Below are positions 18,385 to 26,644 of a DNA stretch of 54,411 nucleotides, piece after piece. Positions within the stretch are counted from its first letter, which is position 1, and each line of letters opens with the position of its first letter. Origin of the DNA: Pseudobutyrivibrio sp. (GTDB lineage: Bacteria; Bacillota; Clostridia; Lachnospirales; Lachnospiraceae); contig JAILGH010000108.1 of assembly GCA_024697025.1 (NCBI GenBank), forward strand, positions 1 to 54,411. Reading direction: 5' to 3'. The position numbers and the translations under genes were made by a program. Below the pieces are notes generated by a model. It did no database searches and was not told where the DNA came from. It was given only the letters and a program-made list of their open reading frames with translations.

Positions 18385-19208
18385 TGAAGTTAGGCGAAAT
18401 TCAAAAGCTTAAAATAGAAAAAAGAGTCGAGTTTGGAGTTTATCTCACAGATGGCACAGACAAGGTTTTGTTACCTAAAAAGCAGGTACTAGAAGACTAC
18501 AAGATAGGAGATGAACTCTCTGTTTTTGTTTACAAGGATTCCAAGGATAGGTTGATTGCAACTGTCAACACACCAAAGCTTACCTTAGGCCAGTTTGGAG
18601 TGCTTTCAGTTAGTCAGATTAACAAGGTGGGAGCATTCTTAGATTGGGGTCTTGAAAAGGACCTGTTTCTTCCATTTAAAGAGATGACTCGTCAACCATC
18701 TGAGGGAGATGAGATTCTCGTTAGAGTTTATATTGATAAGAGTGAGAGATTGTGCGGCAGCATGAAGGGCATTTATGAGCTCCTTTCTAAAAAGCCACCA
18801 TTTGCTGTAGGTGATGAGGTGGAGGCTCGTATATATGAGTTTGGTCATGATTTTGGTACCTTCGTAGCTTTGCAGGACAAGTACTCTGCAATGATTCCTC
18901 GCCACGAGGACGTTTCTAAGTATAGAATTGGCGATGTGCTCATGGTTAGAATCACTGGTATCAAGGAGGATGGCAAGTGCGATGTTACTATCCGTGACAA
19001 AGCTTATGTTCAGATGGATGAGGACGCAGAGGCGCTCCTTGATTTAATAGACAGCTATGCAGGTGTTCTTCCTTTTTCTGAAAAGGCTTCACCAGAGGTT
19101 ATCAAACGAGAGACTGGTCTTTCAAAGGCAGCTTTTAAGCGCGCAGTTGGAAGATTATATAAAGAACGTAAAATTACCCTTAATGACGGTAAAATCCGCA
19201 GGGTATAA
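18384..19208 (+). CDS. S1-domain RNA-binding protein, CvfB/YitL family
   Basis: CvfB-like protein with tandem S1-type OB folds and a C-terminal winged helix; family members bind RNA and influence virulence gene expression in Staphylococcus. The 274-aa protein starts with a divergent OB domain (KIEKRVEFGVYLTDG), has two S1-like repeats (GAFLDWGLEKDLFLPFKEM and DFGTFVALQDKYSAMIPRHE), and ends in a winged-helix segment (RETGLSKAAFKRAVGRLYKE). Length is typical. The ATG overlaps the thioesterase stop, so translation is coupled. Confidence 0.9.
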   Translation: MKLGEIQKLKIEKRVEFGVYLTDGTDKVLLPKKQVLEDYKIGDELSVFVYKDSKDRLIATVNTPKLTLGQFGVLSVSQINKVGAFLDWGLEKDLFLPFKEMTRQPSEGDEILVRVYIDKSERLCGSMKGIYELLSKKPPFAVGDEVEARIYEFGHDFGTFVALQDKYSAMIPRHEDVSKYRIGDVLMVRITGIKEDGKCDVTIRDKAYVQMDEDAEALLDLIDSYAGVLPFSEKASPEVIKRETGLSKAAFKRAVGRLYKERKITLNDGKIRRV

Positions 19209-19226
19209 TAATAGGAGGTTACACAA

Positions 19227-19601
19227 ATGAAAAACGTTATTGCAACAGACAAGGCTCCAGCTGCTATCGGCCCATACTCACAGGCTATCGAGGTTAATGG
19301 GATGGTTTACACATCAGGAATTATTCCAGTAGACCCAGCAACAGGTGAGATTCCAGAGGGAGCAGCAGCACAGGCAGATAGAGTATTCAAGAGCATGACA
19401 GCACTTTTAGAGTCAGCTGGTTCATCAATGAAGAACATTGTTAAGACAACTGTATTCATCAAGAACATGGAAGATTTTGCAGCTATCAACGAAGTATATG
19501 CAAAGTATTTTCCAGAGCCATTCCCAGCACGCTCATGCATCGAGGTAGCTAGAATTCCTAAGGATGTATTATTAGAGGCAGAGGCTATCGCCATCAAATA
19601 A
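19227..19601 (+). CDS. ridA: RidA family reactive-intermediate deaminase
   Basis: Hydrolyses reactive enamine/imine intermediates such as 2-aminoacrylate released by PLP enzymes. The 124-aa protein matches RidA along its length: DKAPAAIGPYSQAIEVNGMVY at the start (conserved Tyr in GPYSQ), TSGIIPVDPATGEI, and the active-site arginine in PARSCIEVARIPKD. SD TAGGAGGT 9 bases from the ATG. Confidence 0.96.
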   Translation: MKNVIATDKAPAAIGPYSQAIEVNGMVYTSGIIPVDPATGEIPEGAAAQADRVFKSMTALLESAGSSMKNIVKTTVFIKNMEDFAAINEVYAKYFPEPFPARSCIEVARIPKDVLLEAEAIAIK

Positions 19602-19619
19602 CAATTCGGGAGAACTTTT

Positions 19620-20534
19620 ATGATATATGATGTAGTAATTATAGGCGCAGGTCCAGCAGGTTTGGCTGCAGGTATATATGGTAAACGAGCAGGTCTTAAC
19701 GTGCTGGTACTTGATACAAGTTCTATAAGTGGGGGGCAAATTCTTAGCACTTACGAAATAGACAATTATCCAGGTTTTCCAGGGGTATCAGGAACTGAAT
19801 TGGCTGAGAGCATGCGTAGTCATTGCGATAAGCTTGGGGTACAGTTTGCCCGTGGAAGAGTTAGTGCAATAAATGAAAAGGACGGGCTCAAGGAGCTTGT
19901 AACCAAAAAAGAAACATTCACAACCAAAACAGTTATTATTGCAACTGGTGCATCAAACACTAAGCTTGGGTGCCCAGGTGAAGAAGAGTTGTCAGGAGTT
20001 GGCGTATCCTATTGTGCAACATGTGATGGAGCTTTCTTTAAAGACAAGGAAGTTGCAGTTGTAGGTGGAGGCGATGTAGCCTTGGAGGACGCCATCTATT
20101 TAGCTAGATTTTGCAAAAAGGTATATCTTATTCATAGAAGAGATGAGTTTAGAGGCGCTCAGGTTTTGCAACAGCAGGTTATGGCAACAGACAAAATCGA
20201 AATCATCTATGATTCAACTGTAAAATCAATTAACGGAACTGATCAAGTTGAATCTATCAACATATATAATAAGAAGACATCGGATAATAGGCAGCTTCCA
20301 GTGGCTGGTATTTTCATTGCAGTTGGAACTACACCAAACACTAATTCAATCAGTGGGCTTCCTGCATCAGATGCAAAAGGATACATAGTTGCAGACGAAA
20401 CTTGTGTCACATCAATCCCGGGTATTTTTGTGGCAGGCGATGCTAGAGCAAAGCAGCTTAGGCAGGTCATAACAGCCACAGCGGACGGTGCAAATGCCAT
20501 TACATCTATTGAAAAATTTTTACAAGCGAAATAG
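19620..20534 (+). CDS. trxB: NADPH-dependent thioredoxin reductase
   Basis: FAD enzyme that passes electrons from NADPH to thioredoxin. The 304-aa protein has the FAD motif GAGPAG (9-14), the redox pair CATC (Cys132, Cys135), the NADPH motif VVGGGDVALEDA with the phosphate-binding HRRDEFR, and the C-terminal FAD-contact stretch GIFVAGDARAKQLRQV. SD CGGGAGAA. It differs from the reductase-like protein at 43253-44125, which lacks the NADPH motifs. Confidence 0.96.
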   Translation: MIYDVVIIGAGPAGLAAGIYGKRAGLNVLVLDTSSISGGQILSTYEIDNYPGFPGVSGTELAESMRSHCDKLGVQFARGRVSAINEKDGLKELVTKKETFTTKTVIIATGASNTKLGCPGEEELSGVGVSYCATCDGAFFKDKEVAVVGGGDVALEDAIYLARFCKKVYLIHRRDEFRGAQVLQQQVMATDKIEIIYDSTVKSINGTDQVESINIYNKKTSDNRQLPVAGIFIAVGTTPNTNSISGLPASDAKGYIVADETCVTSIPGIFVAGDARAKQLRQVITATADGANAITSIEKFLQAK

Positions 20535-20623
20535 TTTAGTAAAAAATAGCTTAATTATAGGGCAAAATATTACAAGTTTATTGGAATATATTACCATATC
20601 CTAAACCCAGATAAAAACAGGGG

Positions 20624-20652
20624 TTGACACGAGAGTATAATGTCTATATAAT
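20624..20652 (+). promoter_or_regulatory. perfect-consensus sigma-A promoter for the NlpC/P60 gene
   Basis: TTGACA (20624-20629), 17-nt spacer, TATAAT (20647-20652): an exact match to the vegetative consensus. A transcript would begin near 20659, leaving a leader of about 40 bases. Confidence 0.92.
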
Positions 20653-20699
20653 GAATAGTTGTAACAAGTTCGTAACATTTCGGAGGTTATTTTAGTATA

Positions 20700-21965
20700 A
20701 TGAATTCAAAGTGGACTAAGGCAGTTAGTTATTCACTTGCAGGTAGCGCTATGGTTTTTAGCCTTACATTAACCGCTAGCGCAACTAGTGCTTTGTCTGG
20801 CGTTTCTGCGCTTTCAAGCACAACTGGCGTATTAGAGTCAGCTAGTTATACAGCATTTGCAGGTGCATCACTTACTGTTAATGATATTTTGTCAGAAGCC
20901 GCTTCTATTTCGACTGAGACTCAGTTGGCTGATAGCGGTGCTAAGTCTGTTTCTAAAGGCGTTGAGGCAGAGGATGATCCATACGCAAATATTGCAATAG
21001 CACAGGTTGATAATTACGTATATATTCGTGAGTCAGCATCTGCTGATAGCGAGTACGTTGGTAAGCTTTATAACAATTCAGCTGCAACAGTTCAAGAGTC
21101 TGTTGAGGCAGAGGATGGTACATGGCTCAAGATTACATCTGGCGATGTTACCGGTTATGTTAAGAGCGAGTTTGTAGTTCAAAATGATGAGAATCTTGCA
21201 AGAGAGGTTTCAAGACGTCTTGCTAAGGTTGAGACTCAGACCCTATACGTTAGAGAAGAGGCTACTACAGAGTCTGACGTAATCGATATGATTCCAGCAG
21301 GCGACGATCTTACAGTTATTGATGAGTCTACAGTCGCACAAGGCTGGGTAAAGGTTACTTGTAATGCCGGCGAAGGTTTCGTTAGTACAGACTATGTAAA
21401 GCTTTCTACAGACTTTACAGTAGCTGAGTCAAAGAATGCAGAGATTGCTCGTTTAGCAAAGGAAGAGGAAGAGCGTAAGAAAGCTCAAGAGGCAGCTCTC
21501 AAGGCTACTCAGGCAGCTAAGGCTGTAGAGGAAAGAAAGAAGCAAGAGCAACAGCAGTCAGCTTCAGCTGGAGATACAGCAGCACAACCAGCACCAGAGA
21601 GGACATATTCAGCTCCTTCTGGTACAAGCGGAAGCTCGGTTGCAGCATATGCTTCACAGTTTGTTGGTAACCCATATGTATATGGTGGTTCATCACTTAC
21701 AAAGGGTACTGACTGTTCTGGATTTGTAATGAGCGTTTATGGTGCATATGGAGTCAATCTTCCACATTCATCAAGTGCTCTTCGTAACGTAGGTTATGGT
21801 GTATCTCGTGAAGAGATTCAGCCAGGTGATATTGTATGTTATTCTGGTCACGTTGCTATTTACCAAGGTAATGGTCAGATTGTCCATGCATCTACAGCAA
21901 AGACTGGAATCAAATGTTCAAACGTTGATTACAAGAAGATTTTAGCAATTCGACGTATATTCTAA
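20700..21965 (+). CDS. secreted SH3-domain NlpC/P60 peptidoglycan hydrolase
   Basis: Probable exported D,L-endopeptidase that cleaves peptidoglycan stem peptides. The 421-aa protein has a signal peptide (about 1-30), two bacterial SH3 repeats (YVYIRESASADSEYVG and TLYVREEATTESDVID regions, about 98-235), an Ala/Glu/Lys/Gln-rich helical linker (about 240-310), and a C-terminal NlpC/P60 domain with Cys339 in GTDCSGF and His384 in SGHVAIYQ. GGAGG is 13 bases from the ATG, longer than usual. A perfect promoter drives it and a perfect terminator ends it, so it is monocistronic. It could be a target of the nearby FtsEX, by analogy with other Firmicutes. Confidence 0.93.
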   Translation: MNSKWTKAVSYSLAGSAMVFSLTLTASATSALSGVSALSSTTGVLESASYTAFAGASLTVNDILSEAASISTETQLADSGAKSVSKGVEAEDDPYANIAIAQVDNYVYIRESASADSEYVGKLYNNSAATVQESVEAEDGTWLKITSGDVTGYVKSEFVVQNDENLAREVSRRLAKVETQTLYVREEATTESDVIDMIPAGDDLTVIDESTVAQGWVKVTCNAGEGFVSTDYVKLSTDFTVAESKNAEIARLAKEEEERKKAQEAALKATQAAKAVEERKKQEQQQSASAGDTAAQPAPERTYSAPSGTSGSSVAAYASQFVGNPYVYGGSSLTKGTDCSGFVMSVYGAYGVNLPHSSSALRNVGYGVSREEIQPGDIVCYSGHVAIYQGNGQIVHASTAKTGIKCSNVDYKKILAIRRIF

Positions 21966-21976
21966 TAATGACAATT

Positions 21977-22009
21977 AGTGGCACTGCTTGCAGTGCCACT
22001 TTTCTTTTT
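21977..22009 (+). terminator. terminator after the NlpC/P60 gene
   Basis: Perfect 11-bp stem AGTGGCACTGC (21977-21987) with GCAGTGCCACT (21990-22000), followed by TTTTCTTTTT. Confidence 0.95.
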
Positions 22010-22226
22010 CTGATATGTAAATTTGCGAAAACGAATTAGTGAAATTTACTATAATAAATCGAGAATTGTCTGAATATTTATTTGTAAAGAATTGACTGAA
22101 AATCCATAAATATGCACAAAAAATGTTGAAATATAATTCTAGGTCTTCGGGGAGTTGTGTGTAAACGTAATATTTTATCAACCAATCTTCTTTCAATAAA
22201 TCCGAAAAAACGGACTTGTAAACGAG

Positions 22227-22277
22227 TTATCCACTTTATCCACCTAATTTAAGAACTTATTTGAAAAGTTATCCACA
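22227..22277 (+). promoter_or_regulatory. cluster of three DnaA-box-like 9-mers
   Basis: TTATCCACT (22227-22235) is directly followed by TTATCCACC (22236-22244), and TTATCCACA (22269-22277) is a perfect match to the DnaA-box consensus TTATNCACA. All point the same way, in AT-rich DNA. No dnaA or dnaN gene is nearby, so this could be a DnaA titration or regulatory site rather than oriC. Confidence 0.6.
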
Positions 22278-22537
22278 AAAGATAAGAACGTATGTTTTGG
22301 GTCAAATATACAAATGTTGTGAATTTGACGAAAACACTTGACTTTAAAGCTGAGTATTACTTTTCTGATATATCTGCGAATTATCAGACAATAATAGCTA
22401 TTGATTATAAGTTCACAAAAGATGCACATTTAACATCTTTTTAGTATGAGTTGTAATTTTGCATAAATAATTATTAGTTTCCTATTTCATTTTTTGGTTA
22501 TTTATATTAAAATGTGCTTAGGTTATGTGAATTTGTA

Positions 22538-22555
22538 TGCAAAAATAGGTTTGCA
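22538..22555. promoter_or_regulatory. inverted repeat upstream of the CdaR/PucR-type regulator
   Basis: TGCAAA, 6 nt, TTTGCA: perfect dyad about 40 bases before the start codon. Possible operator for the downstream regulator gene; function inferred from position only. Confidence 0.35.
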
Positions 22556-22594
22556 CATTGTTTATATTGCATATATGACTAGGAGGTATTCGAT

Positions 22595-23683
22595 ATGATT
22601 TCGAATCAGATTATGCAAAATACCATAGAAGGGTTACATCAGCTTACCAAAGTGAATCTTGCTGTTATGGATTCTGACGGTGTTGTATGCGCATCTACAT
22701 TCAGTGACAATGCACAGTATACTGATGCGGTAGCGGTTTTTGCAGCATCCGAAGCAGATAGTCAGGTGGCACTAGGCTGCCATTTCTTCAAGGTGTTTGA
22801 TGACCAACAGCTTGAGTTTGTTATTCTTGCAGGTGGAGATGGCGAAGAAGCATCTACCATAGGAAAGATTGCAGCATTCCAGATTCAGGAGTTGATGATT
22901 GCATACAAGGAGCGATTTGATAAGGATAACTTTATCAAGAATCTTCTTTTGGACAATCTTTTGTTGGTAGATATTTACAATCGCTCTAAAAAGCTTCATG
23001 TGGATATCAATGCCCGTCGAGTAGTTATGATTGTGGAGGTTGGTCCTGACAAGGATGGTGACGAGCTTGATAGAGTTCGCTCAGTATTCGGTGGCAAGGC
23101 CAAGAATTTCGTAACAGCTGTAGACGAGCACAATATAATAGTAGTTAAAGAGCTTGGCGAGAATGAAAGCTATGAGGATATCGACAAGATTGCCGCTGTT
23201 ATTATCGATGCCTTCCATGATAAAGATTCGAAAAACATTCGTATTTCTTATGGTACAGTTGTCGGGGAGATTAAGGAGGTTTCTCGTTCTTATAAGGAAG
23301 CTTCTATGGCAATGGATGTTGGCAAGATTTTCTTTAGCGATAAAAAGATTATTGCATATTCTGCACTTGGAATTGGACGTCTTATCTATCAACTTCCAAT
23401 ACCACTTTGCAAGATGTTTATTTCTGAGATTTTTGACAACAAATCACCTGATGATTTTGACGAAGAGACATTGACAACAATCAGCAAGTTCTTTGAGAAT
23501 AGTCTTAATGTTTCGGAGACATCAAGACAGCTTTATATTCACCGAAATACTCTTGTGTACAGATTAGATAAACTTGAAAAGAGCACAGGTCTTGATCTTA
23601 GAGTTTTCGAGGATGCAATTACTTTCAAAATTGCTCTCATGGTAGTAAAATACATGAAGTATATGGAGGACGAAAAGTTCTAA
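22595..23683 (+). CDS. CdaR/PucR-family transcriptional regulator
   Basis: A 362-aa regulator with the PucR/CdaR C-terminal helix-turn-helix (NVSETSRQLYIHRNTLVYRL, then DKLEKSTGLDLR, about 305-345), an N-terminal sensor-like region (about 1-110, AVMDSDGVVCAST) and a central GGDEF-like/CdaR region. Members of the family sense sugar diacids, purine catabolites or amino acids; the ligand here is not evident. AGGAGGT 8 bases from the ATG. It precedes ftsE by 38 bases and might share its transcript, though a role in controlling ftsEX would be speculation. Confidence 0.85.
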   Translation: MISNQIMQNTIEGLHQLTKVNLAVMDSDGVVCASTFSDNAQYTDAVAVFAASEADSQVALGCHFFKVFDDQQLEFVILAGGDGEEASTIGKIAAFQIQELMIAYKERFDKDNFIKNLLLDNLLLVDIYNRSKKLHVDINARRVVMIVEVGPDKDGDELDRVRSVFGGKAKNFVTAVDEHNIIVVKELGENESYEDIDKIAAVIIDAFHDKDSKNIRISYGTVVGEIKEVSRSYKEASMAMDVGKIFFSDKKIIAYSALGIGRLIYQLPIPLCKMFISEIFDNKSPDDFDEETLTTISKFFENSLNVSETSRQLYIHRNTLVYRLDKLEKSTGLDLRVFEDAITFKIALMVVKYMKYMEDEKF

Positions 23684-23721
23684 ATCCTTCAATACATAGC
23701 AAATGAAACGAGGTATAGAAA

Positions 23722-24402
23722 TTGATACGATTAGATCATGTTAGCAAATCGTACGAGGTTGGTAAGCCAGCCCTTGAAGATGTTACGATTCATATCGATC
23801 CAGGCGAATTTGTATTCATAATGGGTGATAGTGGATCAGGTAAATCAACACTTATCAGACTCCTTTTAAAGGAATTAGAGCCTTCAAAAGGAAAGATTTA
23901 TATAAATGGTCAGGACTTAAAAAAGGTTACACACAAAAAGATACCTATGTATCGTAGGAATGTTGGCGTAGTGTTCCAGAATTTCCGCCTTTTACCTGAC
24001 AGAAACGTATATGAAAACGTTGCCTTTGCAATGAAGGTCGTAGAGTCATCCAACAAGGATATCAAGAAAAAGGTTCCTACAATTCTTTCACTTGTTGGTT
24101 TGGCAGCTAAATACAAGTCACGTCCTAACCAGTTATCAGGTGGTGAGCAGCAGAGAGTTGCCATAGCAAGAGCTCTTGTCAACGAGCCAAAGATTATTCT
24201 TGCAGACGAGCCTACTGGAAATTTGGACAGTGATAATACATGGGAGATTATGCGTCTATTGGACGAGATCAACCAGAGGGGTACAACTGTAGTTGTAGTT
24301 ACTCATAACAACGAAATAGTTAGGGCTATGAACAAAAGAGTTATCACCATCAAGAAGGGCGTGGTAGTTAGCGACGTTGGAGGTGACGACTATGAAGATT
24401 AG
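23722..24402 (+). CDS. ftsE: cell-division ABC ATPase FtsE
   Basis: ATPase of the FtsEX complex, which transmits ATP-driven signals to peptidoglycan hydrolases at division or elongation sites. The 226-aa protein has Walker A GDSGSGKST (about 36-44), the Q-loop region VFQNFRLLPDRNVYENV characteristic of FtsE, signature LSGGEQQR, Walker B IILADEPTG and the H-loop VVTHN. TTG start with CGAGGT upstream. It overlaps ftsX by 11 bases. Confidence 0.96.
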   Translation: MIRLDHVSKSYEVGKPALEDVTIHIDPGEFVFIMGDSGSGKSTLIRLLLKELEPSKGKIYINGQDLKKVTHKKIPMYRRNVGVVFQNFRLLPDRNVYENVAFAMKVVESSNKDIKKKVPTILSLVGLAAKYKSRPNQLSGGEQQRVAIARALVNEPKIILADEPTGNLDSDNTWEIMRLLDEINQRGTTVVVVTHNNEIVRAMNKRVITIKKGVVVSDVGGDDYED

Positions 24403-25300
24403 CACATATTTATACAACGTGGGTCAGGGCCTTAAGAATGTTTGGAGAAACAAAATGTTTTCTCTTGCATCAATGGCTACCATGACCGCTTGTATTTTCC
24501 TGTTTGGTATTTTTTATTCACTTGGAACTAATTTTCAATCTATGGTAAAGACTGCTGAGGAAGGTGTTGCCGTCACAGTCTTTTTTGATGAGGGCATATC
24601 TCAACAGCGTATCGAGGAGATTGGAAACGAGATTTCAAAGCGACCAGAGGTTTCAAGTTACCACTATGTTTCACCAGAGGAAGCATGGGAAACATACAAG
24701 AGTGAGTACTTTGGAGATAATGAGAAGGCAGCGGAAAGCTTTGCGGATGACAATCCACTTGCCAACTCAGCAAACTTTGAGATTTACCTCAGCGACGTAG
24801 CAATGCAGTCAACGCTTGTGTCATTTTTAGAGGGCACCGATGGTGTTCGAATGGTCAACAAGTCAGAGGTTGCAGCCAAGACACTTACAGACATCAACAG
24901 TGCTATCACTATTGTGTCCATGGCCATTGTAGTTATACTTCTTGCTGTATCAGTCTTTCTTATTAGCAATACAGTTATGGTAGGTATATCTGTACGTCGA
25001 GAAGAGATTGCTATTATGAAATTAATCGGTGCAAAGGATGCATTTGTCAGAGCGCCATTCGTGGTAGAGGGTATTTTCATTGGATTGATAGGTTCAATCA
25101 TTCCTCTTGGATTACTTTTCTTAATATATGAAAAGGTTATCGAATATGCTACTAACGAGTTTAGCTTCCTTAGCAATATGGTTAATTTCATACCTGTAGA
25201 GGTTATATTTAAAACGCTGATTCCAGTATCATTAGCACTTGGTATAGGAATTGGTTGGTTAGGATCAAGAGTTACATTGCATAAACATTTGCGCGTATAA
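24392..25300 (+). CDS. ftsX: cell-division membrane protein FtsX
   Basis: Permease-like partner of FtsE. The 302-aa protein has the typical four-helix topology: one helix near residues 22-45, a large extracytoplasmic domain (about 46-165), then three helices (about 170-195, 220-245, 268-290). The frame extends to a TTG at 24377, but GGAGG at 24379-24383 places the start at ATG 24392 (MKISTYLYNVGQGLKNVWRN), inside the end of ftsE. Confidence 0.95.
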   Translation: MKISTYLYNVGQGLKNVWRNKMFSLASMATMTACIFLFGIFYSLGTNFQSMVKTAEEGVAVTVFFDEGISQQRIEEIGNEISKRPEVSSYHYVSPEEAWETYKSEYFGDNEKAAESFADDNPLANSANFEIYLSDVAMQSTLVSFLEGTDGVRMVNKSEVAAKTLTDINSAITIVSMAIVVILLAVSVFLISNTVMVGISVRREEIAIMKLIGAKDAFVRAPFVVEGIFIGLIGSIIPLGLLFLIYEKVIEYATNEFSFLSNMVNFIPVEVIFKTLIPVSLALGIGIGWLGSRVTLHKHLRV

Positions 25301-25313
25301 ACGGGAGAATAAA

Positions 25314-26621
25314 ATGGACGAATACGAATCACAAAATCAAACAGAACAGATTTCTGAGCAGCTGCCAGAGCAGCCAGGACCAAAATTTGACGAGGGTAGG
25401 AGAAAGAGACTTCCTATAATAATCGCTGTCATAGGTGGAACAATCCTTGGAATGGTTATTACACTAGGCCTTGGTATTTTATACCTACGTGGATTAACCA
25501 AAGAGCGAGAAGTGCAATCAGAGGGAGTAGTTAGTAATCTTAGCTCGGATGAGCTCATTGACGGGCCATCATCCAACAAGCTTGATACAATTATTGCCTA
25601 TATTAATCAGCTCTATTATAAGGATGTTACTGACGAGCAGCTTACAGAAGGTGTCTATGCAGGTCTTGTAGACAGCCTTGATGACCCATATTCTCAGTAC
25701 TTTACTACAGAGGAGTACGAGTCATACAGAGAGACCCTTGCTGCCAACTATGCAGGTATAGGCGCTTTACTTCAAAAGGACAAGGGAAGTGGAGCGGTGC
25801 AAATCACCAAGGTATATCCTGATACTCCAGCTGAAAAGTCCGGCCTTAAAGAGGGGGATACTATTGTCTCAGCCGACGAATACAAGGCTACAGACATGGA
25901 GCTTGATGAATTTGTACAGCATATTCGTGGCGAGGAAGGTACCAAGGTAAAGCTTGTAATCTTTAGAGATGACAAGGAGACTGAGGTCACATGTACAAGG
26001 GCTAAGATTTCTGCTCCAACAGTAGAACACCAGATGCTTGATGACAAGGTTGGATATATTGCTGTTTCTCAATTTGCAGAAACAACTTACGATGATTTTG
26101 TGTCAGCTTATGAGGACCTTGAAAGCCAAGGTATGACTTCTGTTATTTTTGATATGCGTGACAATGGTGGTGGATTGCTAGATTCAGTTGTTGATATGCT
26201 TGATTATCTGCTTCCAAAGGGCGTAGTGGTTTACACTCAGGACAAGTACGAAAAGCAGGAAGACTTCAATTCAGATGATAAGCATCAGAAGAATATTCCA
26301 ATGATAGTATTGGTTAACGGCAACACAGCTTCTGCTGCAGAGATTTTCACAGGAGCAATCCGTGACTTTGATTATGGAACAATTATAGGAACAAAGACCT
26401 TTGGAAAGGGAATCGTACAGTCTACAATACCATTTTCAGATGGTTCAGCTATAAAGCTTACAACACAGACATATTACACTCCAAGTGGCGAGTGCATTCA
26501 GGGCAAGGGGATTGAGCCAGACATTGAGCTTGAGTTTGAATTCCTCGGTGAAGAGGGTGAGAATTACAGCATTGACAAGGACAACCAGATTCAGAGAGCC
26601 CTAGAGGAACTCAAGAAATAG
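25314..26621 (+). CDS. S41 C-terminal processing protease (CtpA/CtpB type)
   Basis: Membrane-anchored serine protease with a PDZ domain that recognises C-terminal tails. The 435-aa protein has an acidic/Gln-rich cytoplasmic N-terminus, one membrane helix (about 34-58), a PDZ domain (about 140-235, GIGALLQKDKGSG to VKLVIFRDD) and the S41 core with Ser340 in NTASAAEIF and Lys365 in TFGKGIVQ, the usual 25 residues apart. It lacks the C-terminal peptidoglycan-binding domain of B. subtilis CtpB. It follows ftsX by 13 bases; in many Firmicutes an FtsEX-activated hydrolase gene sits between them, but here it does not. Confidence 0.95.
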   Translation: MDEYESQNQTEQISEQLPEQPGPKFDEGRRKRLPIIIAVIGGTILGMVITLGLGILYLRGLTKEREVQSEGVVSNLSSDELIDGPSSNKLDTIIAYINQLYYKDVTDEQLTEGVYAGLVDSLDDPYSQYFTTEEYESYRETLAANYAGIGALLQKDKGSGAVQITKVYPDTPAEKSGLKEGDTIVSADEYKATDMELDEFVQHIRGEEGTKVKLVIFRDDKETEVTCTRAKISAPTVEHQMLDDKVGYIAVSQFAETTYDDFVSAYEDLESQGMTSVIFDMRDNGGGLLDSVVDMLDYLLPKGVVVYTQDKYEKQEDFNSDDKHQKNIPMIVLVNGNTASAAEIFTGAIRDFDYGTIIGTKTFGKGIVQSTIPFSDGSAIKLTTQTYYTPSGECIQGKGIEPDIELEFEFLGEEGENYSIDKDNQIQRALEELKK

Positions 26622-26644
26622 ATGCCGAGGAAAGAGGTGATTTC

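Larger units (their letters stand above)
22010..22594. other. 585-bp AT-rich intergenic region
   Basis: No convincing gene on either strand; the short open frames here lack ribosome binding sites. It holds a cluster of DnaA-box-like sequences (22227-22277), a degenerate one at 22175-22183 (TTATCAACC), and a TGCAAA inverted repeat near the downstream gene. No well-spaced promoter for that gene could be found. Confidence 0.6.

Noticed and set aside
22010-22594. Origin of replication
   Set aside because: DnaA-box-like sequences are present, but dnaA, dnaN, recF and gyr genes are absent, so I call it only a DnaA-box cluster.
24784-25383. 199-codon open frame antisense to ftsX
   Set aside because: Shadow of ftsX; no family resemblance and no plausible start signal.
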